Shown here piece after piece: positions 1 through 6,439 of a stretch of 8,077 bases of DNA. A program made the translations under genes and the position numbers. The notes beneath the pieces were generated by a model, which ran no database searches, was not told the DNA's origin, and was given only the letters and a program-made list of their open reading frames with translations. Origin of the DNA: Bacillota bacterium (GTDB lineage: Bacteria > Bacillota > Clostridia > Peptostreptococcales > Anaerovoracaceae); contig JAFWVZ010000189.1 of the NCBI GenBank assembly GCA_017523605.1, positions 1-8,077 of the forward strand. The letters are read 5' to 3'. Each line of letters opens with the position of its first letter. Within the stretch, counting starts at the first letter, position 1.

Positions 1-881
1 TACTCCTTTATGCGGCCTCTCTCGACTTCCTTTATCTGCTTTACAACGTCCAGCTTTATGTCGTCCGCGTCGTAAACGTAACCGTTGGAGTCGGACATTG
101 CGACTACCTTGGCGCCCAGAGTCTGAGCCTTTTCGCATGCGTAGATCGCAACGTTTCCGGAACCGGAGATGACAACGATCTTATCCTTGAAGCTGTCGTT
201 CTTCATGCACTTGAGCATCTCGTCGGTGAAGTAGCACAGTCCGTAGCCGGTAGCCTGGGTCCTGGCCAGGGATCCGCCGTAGGTAAGGCCCTTGCCGGTA
301 AGAACGCCGGTGTACTCGTTAGCCAGTCTCTTGTACTGTCCGAACAGATAGCCTATCTCTCTGGCGCCTACGCCTATGTCTCCCGCGGGAACGTCGGTAT
401 CGGGACCGATGTGCCTGAAGAGCTCAGTCATGTAGCTCTGGCAGAAACGCATTATCTCGCCGTCGGACTTGCCCTTGGGGTCGAAGTCGGAGCCGCCCTT
501 GCCGCCGCCGATGGGAAGGCTGGTAAGGCTGTTCTTGAAGATCTGCTCGAATCCAAGGAACTTGATGATGGAAATGTTTACGGACGGGTGGAGCCTGAGT
601 CCTCCCTTGTAGGGGCCTATGGCCGAGTTGAACTGGATGCGGTATCCGCGGTTCACCTGTACCTGACCCTTATCGTCTACCCAGGGCACGCGGAAGATGA
701 TCTGGCGATCCGGCTCTACCAGACGCTCCAGTATTCCTGCAGCCTGATACTTGGGGTTAGCCTCGATGACAGGCTCGAGGGATTCCAGGACCTCATAGAC
801 GGCCTGAAGGAACTCCGGCTCGCCCGGGTTGCGCTTTTCTACCTGCTCGTAGACCTTCTTTGTGTAATCGTTTTTAAGCAT
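1..881 (-). CDS. gdhA: NADP-type glutamate dehydrogenase, C-terminus cut off by window edge
   Basis: This is a cytoplasmic hexameric-type glutamate dehydrogenase. It interconverts 2-oxoglutarate plus ammonium with L-glutamate, normally using NADPH, for ammonium assimilation. The visible 293 residues (about 445-450 expected) start MLKNDYTKKV and cover the N-terminal substrate domain and the beginning of the Rossmann domain. The substrate and catalytic motifs are YKGG (Lys92), PIGGGKGG (Lys128) and PAGDIG (Asp168), spaced as in the E. coli enzyme. The nucleotide-binding loop GSGNVA is at residues 240-245, followed by SDSNG at 263-267, which suits the NADP-linked branch. The start at 881 is supported by an AGAGGAG ribosome binding site at 889-895. 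It is preceded by its own promoter and a long structured leader, so it is probably transcribed separately from the catabolic genes upstream. Family assignment is secure; cofactor preference is inferred from family resemblance. Confidence 0.96.
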   Translation of the reverse strand, partial: MLKNDYTKKVYEQVEKRNPGEPEFLQAVYEVLESLEPVIEANPKYQAAGILERLVEPDRQIIFRVPWVDDKGQVQVNRGYRIQFNSAIGPYKGGLRLHPSVNISIIKFLGFEQIFKNSLTSLPIGGGKGGSDFDPKGKSDGEIMRFCQSYMTELFRHIGPDTDVPAGDIGVGAREIGYLFGQYKRLANEYTGVLTGKGLTYGGSLARTQATGYGLCYFTDEMLKCMKNDSFKDKIVVISGSGNVAIYACEKAQTLGAKVVAMSDSNGYVYDADDIKLDVVKQIKEVERGRIKE

Positions 882-1042
882 GATCTTTCTCCTCTGAATA
901 TTTAAATGATATTGTTACCTTGGATCGGCGGTGCCCGCATAGCCTTCCGGAAAACTCCGGCGCCTTACGTCGCATTATGGGCTGTCCGCCCTTATAACGC
1001 AACAAAGGCAACACCGGCAGCTCCGGTCGCCTTTTGTTTAAT
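882..1042 (-). promoter_or_regulatory. Structured 5' leader of gdhA, candidate cis-regulatory RNA
   Basis: The predicted transcript start (about 1042) leaves roughly 160 untranslated bases before gdhA, long for a simple leader. Read as RNA it folds into consecutive hairpins. The first (1001-1038) has an outer AACAAA/TTTGTT arm, GGC/GCC and an inner ACCGG/CCGGT stem. The second (971-1000) pairs GCGTTAT with ATAATGC and GGGC with GCCC around a GGACA loop. The third (947-960) is CCGGA-GTTT-TCCGG. A small fourth (928-938) pairs GCGG with CCGC and could compete with a GGCG/CGCC closure of the third. There is no T-run after any stem, so a transcription terminator is not evident. I do not recognise a known riboswitch class. 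A regulatory role is inference from length and pairing only. Confidence 0.4.
889..895 (-). promoter_or_regulatory. Ribosome binding site of gdhA
   Basis: AGAGGAG lies seven bases upstream of the ATG at 881. It fixes the gdhA start and lies outside the hairpins of the leader, so it looks accessible in the simplest fold. Confidence 0.75.
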
Positions 1043-1048
1043 GTAACA

Positions 1049-1077
1049 ATTTTATTCTTATGACCTTTGTATGTCAA
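1049..1077 (-). promoter_or_regulatory. Sigma-70-type promoter for gdhA
   Basis: A perfect -35 box TTGACA (1077-1072) is separated by exactly 17 bases from TAAAAT (1054-1049), one mismatch from the -10 consensus. The expected start is an A near 1042. It is the only strong promoter seen between the carrier terminator and gdhA and is correctly oriented for gdhA. Confidence 0.8.
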
Positions 1078-1107
1078 GCACAAACAGAGCCTGGCGCTCC
1101 GGTTTTT

Positions 1108-1122
1108 GAGCGTAATATGCTC
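1108..1122. promoter_or_regulatory. 15-base near-palindrome upstream of the gdhA promoter
   Basis: GAGCGTAATATGCTC pairs with its own reverse complement at six of seven positions. Its centre (1115) lies about 73 bases upstream of the predicted gdhA transcription start, a usual distance for an activator or upstream repressor site. No known operator is recognised, so the role is speculative. Confidence 0.25.
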
Positions 1123-1202
1123 GGCTGCATGGCTGATCGCTGTTCCTCCGGAAGCTCCCGGTCGGTTATTTTCCAACAAGATGCGGCCGCACCTCCGTGA
1201 AA

Positions 1203-1233
1203 ATAAAAAAGGCCCGCCGAAGGAGCGGGCCTT
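1203..1233 (-). terminator. Intrinsic terminator after the carrier gene
   Basis: On the minus strand a perfect nine-base-pair stem, AAGGCCCGC with GCGGGCCTT (1233-1209), encloses a seven-base loop and runs directly into a T-rich tract (TTTTATTTT). It begins about 21 bases after the carrier stop codon and marks the end of the catabolic operon. The plus-strand side lacks a comparable T-run, so it should work mainly in this one direction. Confidence 0.93.
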
Positions 1234-1254
1234 AGTCCAAATATTACTGAGATA

Positions 1255-2559
1255 TCAGATGACCAGCGACAGAACGAAGGAAAGGATTATTCCTATGATC
1301 AGCTGGAACGCAGCCATCTTCATCTGGCCGTTGAACAGCGGCTTAACGAGCTTTTCGTCAGAGCACATAGCAAGTCCGAAGGAACCGCTTCCGGAGAACG
1401 GGAAGCATCCGGTGGAGCTGCAGCCTACCGCTATAGCCATGTAGAGAATTACCGGGCTGATTCCGGAAGCCGCGAATATGGACGGCACCAGAGTGAACAG
1501 CGTCGGAATGGCAACGTTGTTGGTGGATACGAACATGGACAGGATACCGCCGATTATGAAGAGTATCGGGCAGATGAGCGCCTTGGGCAGCGAGCTTCCG
1601 ATCCAGTCGCCTACGATGTCGATGGCTCCGCCCTTGGAAGCTACGGTGATCAGCATGGATACTCCGCAGATCATTACGATGGTCGTCCAGGGAACCTGCT
1701 TGGTTATTACCTTCTTGGTGTCAGCCAGCCTGCACAGAGCAGCAATTGCTGCGAATACCGCGGCTACAAGACCTACGTCGAGCTTTCTGCTGAATGCCTT
1801 GATGGCAGCGTTGCCGGTGATGGTGGTAAGAGCTGTCGGCAGAACTACTACGATAACGAAGATGATGACGAGTACTACAGCCAGCTTCTGCTTAGAATCA
1901 AGAGGCTCTACCGGCTTGATCTCGTCTTCTACTGTCATGTACTTGGGTCCCTTGAGCCAGATGTACATAAGAACAGCGGTCAGGAAGAAGAATACCATGT
2001 AACCGAAGGTAACTCCTACCATGTACTTATCAGCGTTCTCTGCAAGAGGTCCTTCAAGGATCTTGTTCTTCTGAACCGCATAGGCGGAAGCCCAGGGAAC
2101 ATAGCAGAACATGTTGGTACCGCAGGTGAACATAGCGAATCCGAGAAGCGGGTTCTTGTTGGTGCGGCTGCAGATGCTGAACACGATCGGGCAGCAGATG
2201 GCCGCGGTCGCGAACGGGTTGGATCCCATCAGGCCGAGGATGGCGGCGATGATGAGGATGGTAAAGGGCATGAATGCCGGATGATTGCGGGTCTTGTAAA
2301 GAAGCTTCATTGCAAGCTTCTCGGAAGCTCCGGTCTCGTTAACGTAACCGAAGAACAAGAGCAGCGCAAGTACGGTGAACATCGTGCTGGTCGGCCAGTA
2401 GGAAACAAGATCCTTGGTGGATGTTCCCATGATGAACGTTCCGATTATGTACGCGAACGCCATGGCCAGGATACCAATGTTGATGTTCAGCTTGTTGCCT
2501 ACGATAACGCTTATGGCTATGCAGACAAGTACAACGATAAGTAATGCTACCGGTGACAT
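1255..2559 (-). CDS. MatC-like dicarboxylate carrier, ion transporter superfamily
   Basis: This is an inner-membrane secondary transporter of 434 residues, very hydrophobic, with about 10-12 predicted membrane segments. The first 150 residues resemble the MatC N-terminal family named for the malonate/dicarboxylate carrier: an amphipathic LNINIGILAMAFAYIIG stretch at 24-40, PTSTMFTVLALLLFFG at 56-71 and a re-entrant-like GSNPFATAAICCP at 112-124. A second half contains the charged linker near 205-225 and a probable matching loop VSTNNVAIPT at 345-353. Residues 379-397 are rich in Gly, Ser and Cys and may line the substrate site. A ribosome binding site AAGGAGG (2572-2566) supports the start. 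It is the last gene of the operon, 18 bases after the MmgE/PrpD gene, and is followed by a terminator. The context suggests it imports the di- or tricarboxylate the operon metabolises, or exports a product; the substrate is not known. Confidence 0.85.
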   Translation of the reverse strand: MSPVALLIVVLVCIAISVIVGNKLNINIGILAMAFAYIIGTFIMGTSTKDLVSYWPTSTMFTVLALLLFFGYVNETGASEKLAMKLLYKTRNHPAFMPFTILIIAAILGLMGSNPFATAAICCPIVFSICSRTNKNPLLGFAMFTCGTNMFCYVPWASAYAVQKNKILEGPLAENADKYMVGVTFGYMVFFFLTAVLMYIWLKGPKYMTVEDEIKPVEPLDSKQKLAVVLVIIFVIVVVLPTALTTITGNAAIKAFSRKLDVGLVAAVFAAIAALCRLADTKKVITKQVPWTTIVMICGVSMLITVASKGGAIDIVGDWIGSSLPKALICPILFIIGGILSMFVSTNNVAIPTLFTLVPSIFAASGISPVILYMAIAVGCSSTGCFPFSGSGSFGLAMCSDEKLVKPLFNGQMKMAAFQLIIGIILSFVLSLVI

Positions 2560-2577
2560 AAAGTACCTCCTTAAAAT

Positions 2578-3957
2578 TTATAATAAACCTATAAGTTCAC
2601 CGACGTTTTTAAGCGAGGCTGTGTTCATGCTGGCCTCGTACAGCTTTTCTATCTGGGCGTCGTCCTTAAGCATCCTGTAGAACTTTACGCAGGAGAAGAA
2701 CTTGTCCTTTACCTGCTCGGCGGTCAGCGGATAGCCTGTTCCGCCCATGGAAGTCTCCAGATGGCGGAAGAAGTCGCCCTTTGTGGTCTTTACGGTCATG
2801 TCCACGTGGTGCATCTTGTCTTTCTGCCAGGTGGGATCGTATTCGTAAGTAATCTTTTTGCCCTGCTCCTTTATGGCCGGATCCGCAAGTCTTTCGTCCG
2901 TAAAGCTTTCCAGATTTACGTTTCCGTACTTCATTATGGTTCCGAGAACAAAGGGCATGCTGACTTTAGCCATTGCAACGCTCTGCGGAGCAAGCTTGGC
3001 CTCGAAGGGATCCAGCGCCATTGCGGCCGCAGTGTGCATCTTAAGATGCACTTCCTTTATATCGTCCGCGGTAAGCTTTTCGCTGCGGATGATGTCCGTA
3101 AGGGCCTGGATAGGCGTATGCGTGGTCTTGCAGCTGGGCCAGGGCTTGTAGGTGATGTTCTCTATCTCGAAGAACTCGCCGAGCCTGTTGGTTATTCTGG
3201 AAAGATCGCAGTTGCCGTGGGCGTACATGGTGTAGAAGCCCATCTTGCCTTCGATAGGTGTATCGAAGCGTGTGTGCATGCCGATCTTGGCCATCATGAC
3301 AGACTGGACTACCGCCTGTGCCGCGAATCCGTCGCGCATGGTGCGGATGACGGAACCTTTGCTGCTCATGGACTCGCCGCTGCATGTAAACTGCGTCATG
3401 AACATGGCTACGGCATCCTTCATCTGTCCTTCGTCCAGACGCATAAGCCTTGCGGCGCCGTAAACTGCGCCCAGACCGGCAACAAGAGACGGGCTGTTCC
3501 AGCCGAACTGCTGAAGGTCGCAGGTAAGAGCCATTGCGAACCTGCAGGAAAGGTCCGAACCTATTACCATTGCGGTAATGAATTCCTCGCCGGTAACGTC
3601 GCCCAGATACTGCGCTATCGCAAGAGCCGCCGGGAAGATTATGCCGTTGGGATGGACTATTGCATCGTGGCTGTCGTCGAAGTCTATAGCGTGGGACAGT
3701 ACGCCGTTGGCAAGGGCCGCCATCTCCGGAGAAGTCTTTGCTCCGTTGTAAAGAATGGTGCACGGTCCGGTCTCGCGCGACGCGTATTCCGCTACCTTGG
3801 CCGCTGTATCGTCCAGGCTTGTAGCCGCGAGCATGCAGGCCAGAAGGTCGTTGACGCTGTGCGACTGCTTTTCCACGGTGCTCGCGGGGAAGTCGGAAAA
3901 CTTTACGCCGAGCGCGTAATCCACTACCTGCTGGGAGATCGATCTTTCTTCACTCAT
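2578..3957 (-). CDS. MmgE/PrpD family protein (first of two paralogues)
   Basis: This 459-residue cytoplasmic protein belongs to the MmgE/PrpD family, which includes 2-methylcitrate dehydratase, cis-aconitate decarboxylase and iminodisuccinate epimerase. Length is normal and both expected domains are complete: a helical domain, residues about 8-265 and the far C-terminus, and a lid domain from about 270. Visible motifs are HAIDFDDSH (89-97), His-Pro (102-103), AMVIGS (129-134), YKPWPSC with a following His (270-280) and VSMPFVLG (332-339). The common G-[WF]-H motif is GWN (Asn154, codon 3496-3498), and the usual Lys after the GS turn is Arg205. An AGGAG site (3970-3966) eight bases before the ATG fixes the start. 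It lies between a likely internal promoter and the carrier gene. A hydratase/dehydratase, decarboxylase or epimerase acting on a carboxylate is likely, but the family alone does not give the substrate. Confidence 0.9.
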   Translation of the reverse strand: MSEERSISQQVVDYALGVKFSDFPASTVEKQSHSVNDLLACMLAATSLDDTAAKVAEYASRETGPCTILYNGAKTSPEMAALANGVLSHAIDFDDSHDAIVHPNGIIFPAALAIAQYLGDVTGEEFITAMVIGSDLSCRFAMALTCDLQQFGWNSPSLVAGLGAVYGAARLMRLDEGQMKDAVAMFMTQFTCSGESMSSKGSVIRTMRDGFAAQAVVQSVMMAKIGMHTRFDTPIEGKMGFYTMYAHGNCDLSRITNRLGEFFEIENITYKPWPSCKTTHTPIQALTDIIRSEKLTADDIKEVHLKMHTAAAMALDPFEAKLAPQSVAMAKVSMPFVLGTIMKYGNVNLESFTDERLADPAIKEQGKKITYEYDPTWQKDKMHHVDMTVKTTKGDFFRHLETSMGGTGYPLTAEQVKDKFFSCVKFYRMLKDDAQIEKLYEASMNTASLKNVGELIGLL

Positions 3958-4085
3958 AAATGCTTCTCCTTTATTACTAATATGATATTCAACAGTAAAC
4001 CGTTTGTTAAGCCGTATTGATATTATACAACTGTTTCCGGATAATGTGTACGTATGATTATGAATATCAGTGAATATGTATTCTT
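3958..4085. promoter_or_regulatory. AT-rich gap with repeated TGATATTCA boxes
   Basis: This is the only sizeable gap inside the catabolic cluster, much richer in A and T than its flanks. An exact nine-base inverted repeat is present: TGATATTCA at 3983-3991 and TGAATATCA at 4061-4069. Partial copies are TGATATT at 4018-4024, overlapping the -10 box, and TGAATAT at 4071-4077, ten bases after the 4061 copy. The boxes therefore sit upstream, on and downstream of the likely promoter, as expected for a regulator that could loop or block it. No intrinsic terminator is seen, so read-through from the upstream genes is possible. An operator role is inference. Confidence 0.4.
4022..4050 (-). promoter_or_regulatory. 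Likely internal promoter before the first-paralogue/carrier pair
   Basis: A perfect -10 TATAAT (4027-4022) lies 17 bases downstream of TACACA (4050-4045), which matches four of six -35 positions. The expected start is near 4015, giving a leader of about 58 bases before the ATG at 3957. The weak -35 box would suit activator dependence. AT-rich sequence makes chance matches to TATAAT more likely, hence the moderate confidence. Confidence 0.55.
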
Positions 4086-5471
4086 CTAGCTGTTTATCGC
4101 GGCAAACAGTCCGCTAAGATCCGGCTTCTTGTCCAGAGCGCTTACCTCTTCGTAGACCTTCTGCGCGTCGAAACGCTTTACGCCGAAGCTGCAGCAGTCG
4201 AAGAACTTGTTCTTTATCTGGTCGTCCGTAAGAGGCTTGAACGGGCTTCCGGATGAGATTATGGTCTCTCTGGAGAACGTTCCCCTGTCTGTCCTTATCT
4301 CAACTATTACGTAGTCGTCCGGGATGGCGTGCTCCGGAAGCTTTATGTCCGCCGGACGCATCTCGAAGGTAACGGAGTCGGAGAGCCTTAAAAGCTCCTC
4401 GTCCTTAAGGATGTCCTCTTTGTAGAGGTCCAGCGTTACGTTTCCGTACTTAAGCACCAGCGCAACCGTAAACGGCAGGCTGAACTTGGCCGCTGCCAGC
4501 GAGCCCGGATGATACTTTACGTCGCGGGGCTCCAGAAGGTTCATGTGCGGCTTGTTTACGTGCAGATGCACTTCCTTAACTTCTTCCGGCTTAATGCTGT
4601 TCTGCCTGATAAGTTCTATGATCGCATCCACGGTCCCGTGGGACGTTCCGCAGCACGGCCACGCCTTAAAGCGCAGACCGGTGCACTCCCAGCGCTCGCC
4701 CAGACCGTCGAAGATGATCTTTTCGTCGTACATGTTTCTGAAGCACGACATGAACAGTCCGAACTCTCCCTCGAAGGGTTCGTCCATGCGGGCCTTTACA
4801 CCGCGCCTTGCCATTTCCGCGCCGAAAGCAGCCGCCTTGGCGGAAAGAGCCTCTCTTATGCCTCTGAGCACGGACTCCTTGGAGCGGGCGCTCATGCCCG
4901 GCAGCGAGATCTGCGTCATGCATACGGACAGCGCGTCGCGAGCCTGATCGTGAGTAAAGCCCAGAAGCCTTGAAACTCCGAGCACCGCGCCGTAAGCGGC
5001 AAACATGGGCGGAGAATACCAGCCGCAGTCCCTCAGGTCGTTTCCGGTAAGGCACATCTTAAGCCTTACGGAGATCTCACTACCAATCACCATGGCTGCA
5101 AGCGCTTCTTTGCCGCTCTTGCCTTCCGCTTCCGCGAATGCCAGGACCGCAGGTATCGTTGCGGTATTCGGATGCGCGTGCGAGATATCGTGGCCGTCCT
5201 CGTAATCCAGGGCGTGTATCAGCGCTCCGTTTGCCATGGCGGCCAGAACAGGAGTACTGCGTTTTCCGGTGCCTATTACTGAAGACGGACCGCTGCTCTC
5301 CAGAGCGTATTCGGTAAACGGCCTGGTAGCCGGCTCCAGAGTTGTGGCAGCCGTCATTACGCCCAGCGAATCCGTAAGGACCTTCTTCTGGTTGTCGATG
5401 ACATACTGCGGTATGTCCTCCGTCTTAAAGTTGAGAGCAAAGTCGATCAGTCTGTCTGTAAGTTTTTCCAT
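4086..5471 (-). CDS. MmgE/PrpD family protein (second paralogue)
   Basis: This 461-residue MmgE/PrpD protein has the same architecture as its neighbour: HALDYEDGHD (86-95), His-Pro (100-101), AMVIGS (126-131), FKAWPCC followed by His (268-278), FSLPFTVALVLKYGNV (330-345) and NKFFDCCSF near the C-terminus. The two proteins share many short stretches and look like an old tandem duplication, but they are clearly diverged. The usual G-[WF]-H motif is GWY (Tyr152, codon 5016-5018) and the usual Lys is Arg203. The frame also has an ATG at 5477 overlapping the previous stop as ATGA. I chose the ATG at 5471 because GGAGG (5483-5479) is seven bases before it but only one base before the other. It is translationally linked to the dehydrogenase gene. 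It may act on a different step from its paralogue, or the two may form a heteromer; the substrate is unknown. Confidence 0.9.
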   Translation of the reverse strand: MEKLTDRLIDFALNFKTEDIPQYVIDNQKKVLTDSLGVMTAATTLEPATRPFTEYALESSGPSSVIGTGKRSTPVLAAMANGALIHALDYEDGHDISHAHPNTATIPAVLAFAEAEGKSGKEALAAMVIGSEISVRLKMCLTGNDLRDCGWYSPPMFAAYGAVLGVSRLLGFTHDQARDALSVCMTQISLPGMSARSKESVLRGIREALSAKAAAFGAEMARRGVKARMDEPFEGEFGLFMSCFRNMYDEKIIFDGLGERWECTGLRFKAWPCCGTSHGTVDAIIELIRQNSIKPEEVKEVHLHVNKPHMNLLEPRDVKYHPGSLAAAKFSLPFTVALVLKYGNVTLDLYKEDILKDEELLRLSDSVTFEMRPADIKLPEHAIPDDYVIVEIRTDRGTFSRETIISSGSPFKPLTDDQIKNKFFDCCSFGVKRFDAQKVYEEVSALDKKPDLSGLFAAINS

Positions 5472-5473
5472 GA

Positions 5474-6427
5474 TCATTCCTCCGGAAGTTTCCAGTCGAA
5501 CATGTTCCAGTAAGGTGCGGACACTCTTTCGGCGTAGGCCTTCATGTCCACTCCGTTCCAGTCGTAGAATCCCTGCTTAAGCTCGCTGCGGGCGCCCATC
5601 TTTCCTTCCTCCATAAGTTTTTTCATGGAGTCCGGTATTTCCGTAGCGGTAGAAAGAATGGGCCATATGTTGCGGCATGTAGCGGCATTAAGTTCCAGGC
5701 CGCCGTTGTCGAAGTGCTCGAATATGCCTATGGACGTGTATCTTGGGCAGAAGCTGTATTCCAGGCAGGTATCCACAGCCTCAGGAGCGCAGATCCCCTC
5801 TTCCACAAGCGCCAGCGCCTCGCGCCACAGGGCAAACTGCAGGCGGTTGCCTATGAATCCGGGAGTAGGTTTATTGAGCTTTACGGGCTTTCTGTCCAGC
5901 TCCTCCAGCAGGCTTATGGCGTAATCCACGACGCCGTCTGCAGTGCCTTCCGACCCGCAGATCTCGAAGAACGGCACAAGATGAGGCGGGTTGAACGGAT
6001 GCGTAACTATTATCCTGTCGTCGTAAGCTCCTCCGCCGCCGGCCAGCTTAGCCGGCACTATGGACGAACTTACGGAGCAGATGGCCTTTACCTTAGGGCA
6101 GTGCGCCTCTATGGCTCTGTAGACTTCGTATTTAGTCTCCAGGACTTCCACGGCAGACTCGAAGATTATCTCCGAATCCTTAAGTCCCTCGTAATCGAAA
6201 CAGTAGTTTATGTATCCCTTAAAACGTCCGGCCTGCTCCGCGCTTACCTTGCCTTTGTCGACCATCTGGCCGAAAAATCCGTCCACTACCCCGGAACATC
6301 TGTCCACGGACTTCTGGCTCCTTGCCAGGACCGCTGTCTTAAAGCCATGGCCTGCCGCAAGCACCGCCATGCTGCTGGCTATCATGCCTGTTCCGACTAT
6401 TCCTATGGTCCTTTCGTTGTTTTTCAT
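5474..6427 (-). CDS. NAD-dependent 3-hydroxyacid dehydrogenase, 3-hydroxyacyl-CoA dehydrogenase/lambda-crystallin type
   Basis: This 317-residue cytoplasmic enzyme probably oxidises a 3-hydroxy acid or thioester, or reduces the 3-keto form, with NAD(H). The N-terminal Rossmann domain has GIVGTGMIA (9-17). The catalytic His-Glu pair of the family is visible as His143 in HPFNPPHLVP and Glu155 twelve residues later. A Ser-rich strand lies at 118-122 (SVSSS), and FIGNRL (191-196) supplies the conserved Asn194. The C-terminal helical domain ends in the usual GFYDW (286-290). The HPFNPPH form and the short single-enzyme length resemble L-carnitine dehydrogenase and L-gulonate 3-dehydrogenase as well as acyl-CoA enzymes, so a free acid substrate is quite possible. 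The frame is open nine codons further to 6454, inside the GRE gene, but AAGGAGG at 6439-6433 points to the ATG at 6427. It is tightly coupled to both neighbours. Confidence 0.9.
   Translation of the reverse strand: MKNNERTIGIVGTGMIASSMAVLAAGHGFKTAVLARSQKSVDRCSGVVDGFFGQMVDKGKVSAEQAGRFKGYINYCFDYEGLKDSEIIFESAVEVLETKYEVYRAIEAHCPKVKAICSVSSSIVPAKLAGGGGAYDDRIIVTHPFNPPHLVPFFEICGSEGTADGVVDYAISLLEELDRKPVKLNKPTPGFIGNRLQFALWREALALVEEGICAPEAVDTCLEYSFCPRYTSIGIFEHFDNGGLELNAATCRNIWPILSTATEIPDSMKKLMEEGKMGARSELKQGFYDWNGVDMKAYAERVSAPYWNMFDWKLPEE
5479..5483 (-). promoter_or_regulatory. Ribosome binding site deciding the second-paralogue start
   Basis: GGAGG lies within the last codons of the dehydrogenase gene. 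It is seven bases from the ATG at 5471 and only one base from the ATG at 5477, so the downstream ATG is preferred. Translation of the two genes is probably coupled. Confidence 0.7.
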
Positions 6428-6432
6428 GAAAA

Positions 6433-6439
6433 CCTCCTT
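6433..6439 (-). promoter_or_regulatory. Ribosome binding site deciding the dehydrogenase start
   Basis: AAGGAGG overlaps the TAA stop codon of the GRE gene (6440-6438) and is five bases before the ATG at 6427. This favours the shorter 317-residue product over an in-frame ATG at 6454 and indicates coupled translation. Confidence 0.85.

Larger units (their letters stand above)
882..1254. other. 373-base intergenic region between the carrier gene and gdhA
   Basis: No convincing coding sequence is present. A 101-codon open frame on the minus strand (1179-874) runs through the promoter and leader and overlaps the gdhA start, with no recognisable protein character. Reading in the direction of transcription, the region holds the carrier operon terminator (1203-1233), a 15-base near-palindrome (1108-1122), a near-consensus promoter (1049-1077), a structured leader RNA (about 882-1042) and the gdhA ribosome binding site. 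I see no tRNA, repeat array or mobile element in it. Confidence 0.7.

Noticed and set aside
882..1042. T-box, TPP, glycine, ZTP, guanidine or cobalamin riboswitch in the gdhA leader
   Set aside because: The remembered hallmark sequences of these classes are not present. By-eye comparison cannot exclude a divergent member.
874..1179. 101-codon minus-strand open frame in the gdhA upstream region
   Set aside because: It contains the gdhA promoter and hairpin leader, overlaps the gdhA start, shows no recognisable domain and is rich in Arg and Lys as expected from non-coding GC-rich sequence.
2761..4020. 419-codon plus-strand open frame
   Set aside because: It is the antisense shadow of the first MmgE/PrpD gene. 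The minus-strand protein has clear family motifs; the plus-strand one has none.
2578..5471. Methylcitrate cycle operon (prpBCD-like)
   Set aside because: No methylcitrate synthase or methylisocitrate lyase is present, the two PrpD-like proteins lack usual motif residues, and the neighbours are a glycyl radical enzyme and a hydroxyacid dehydrogenase.
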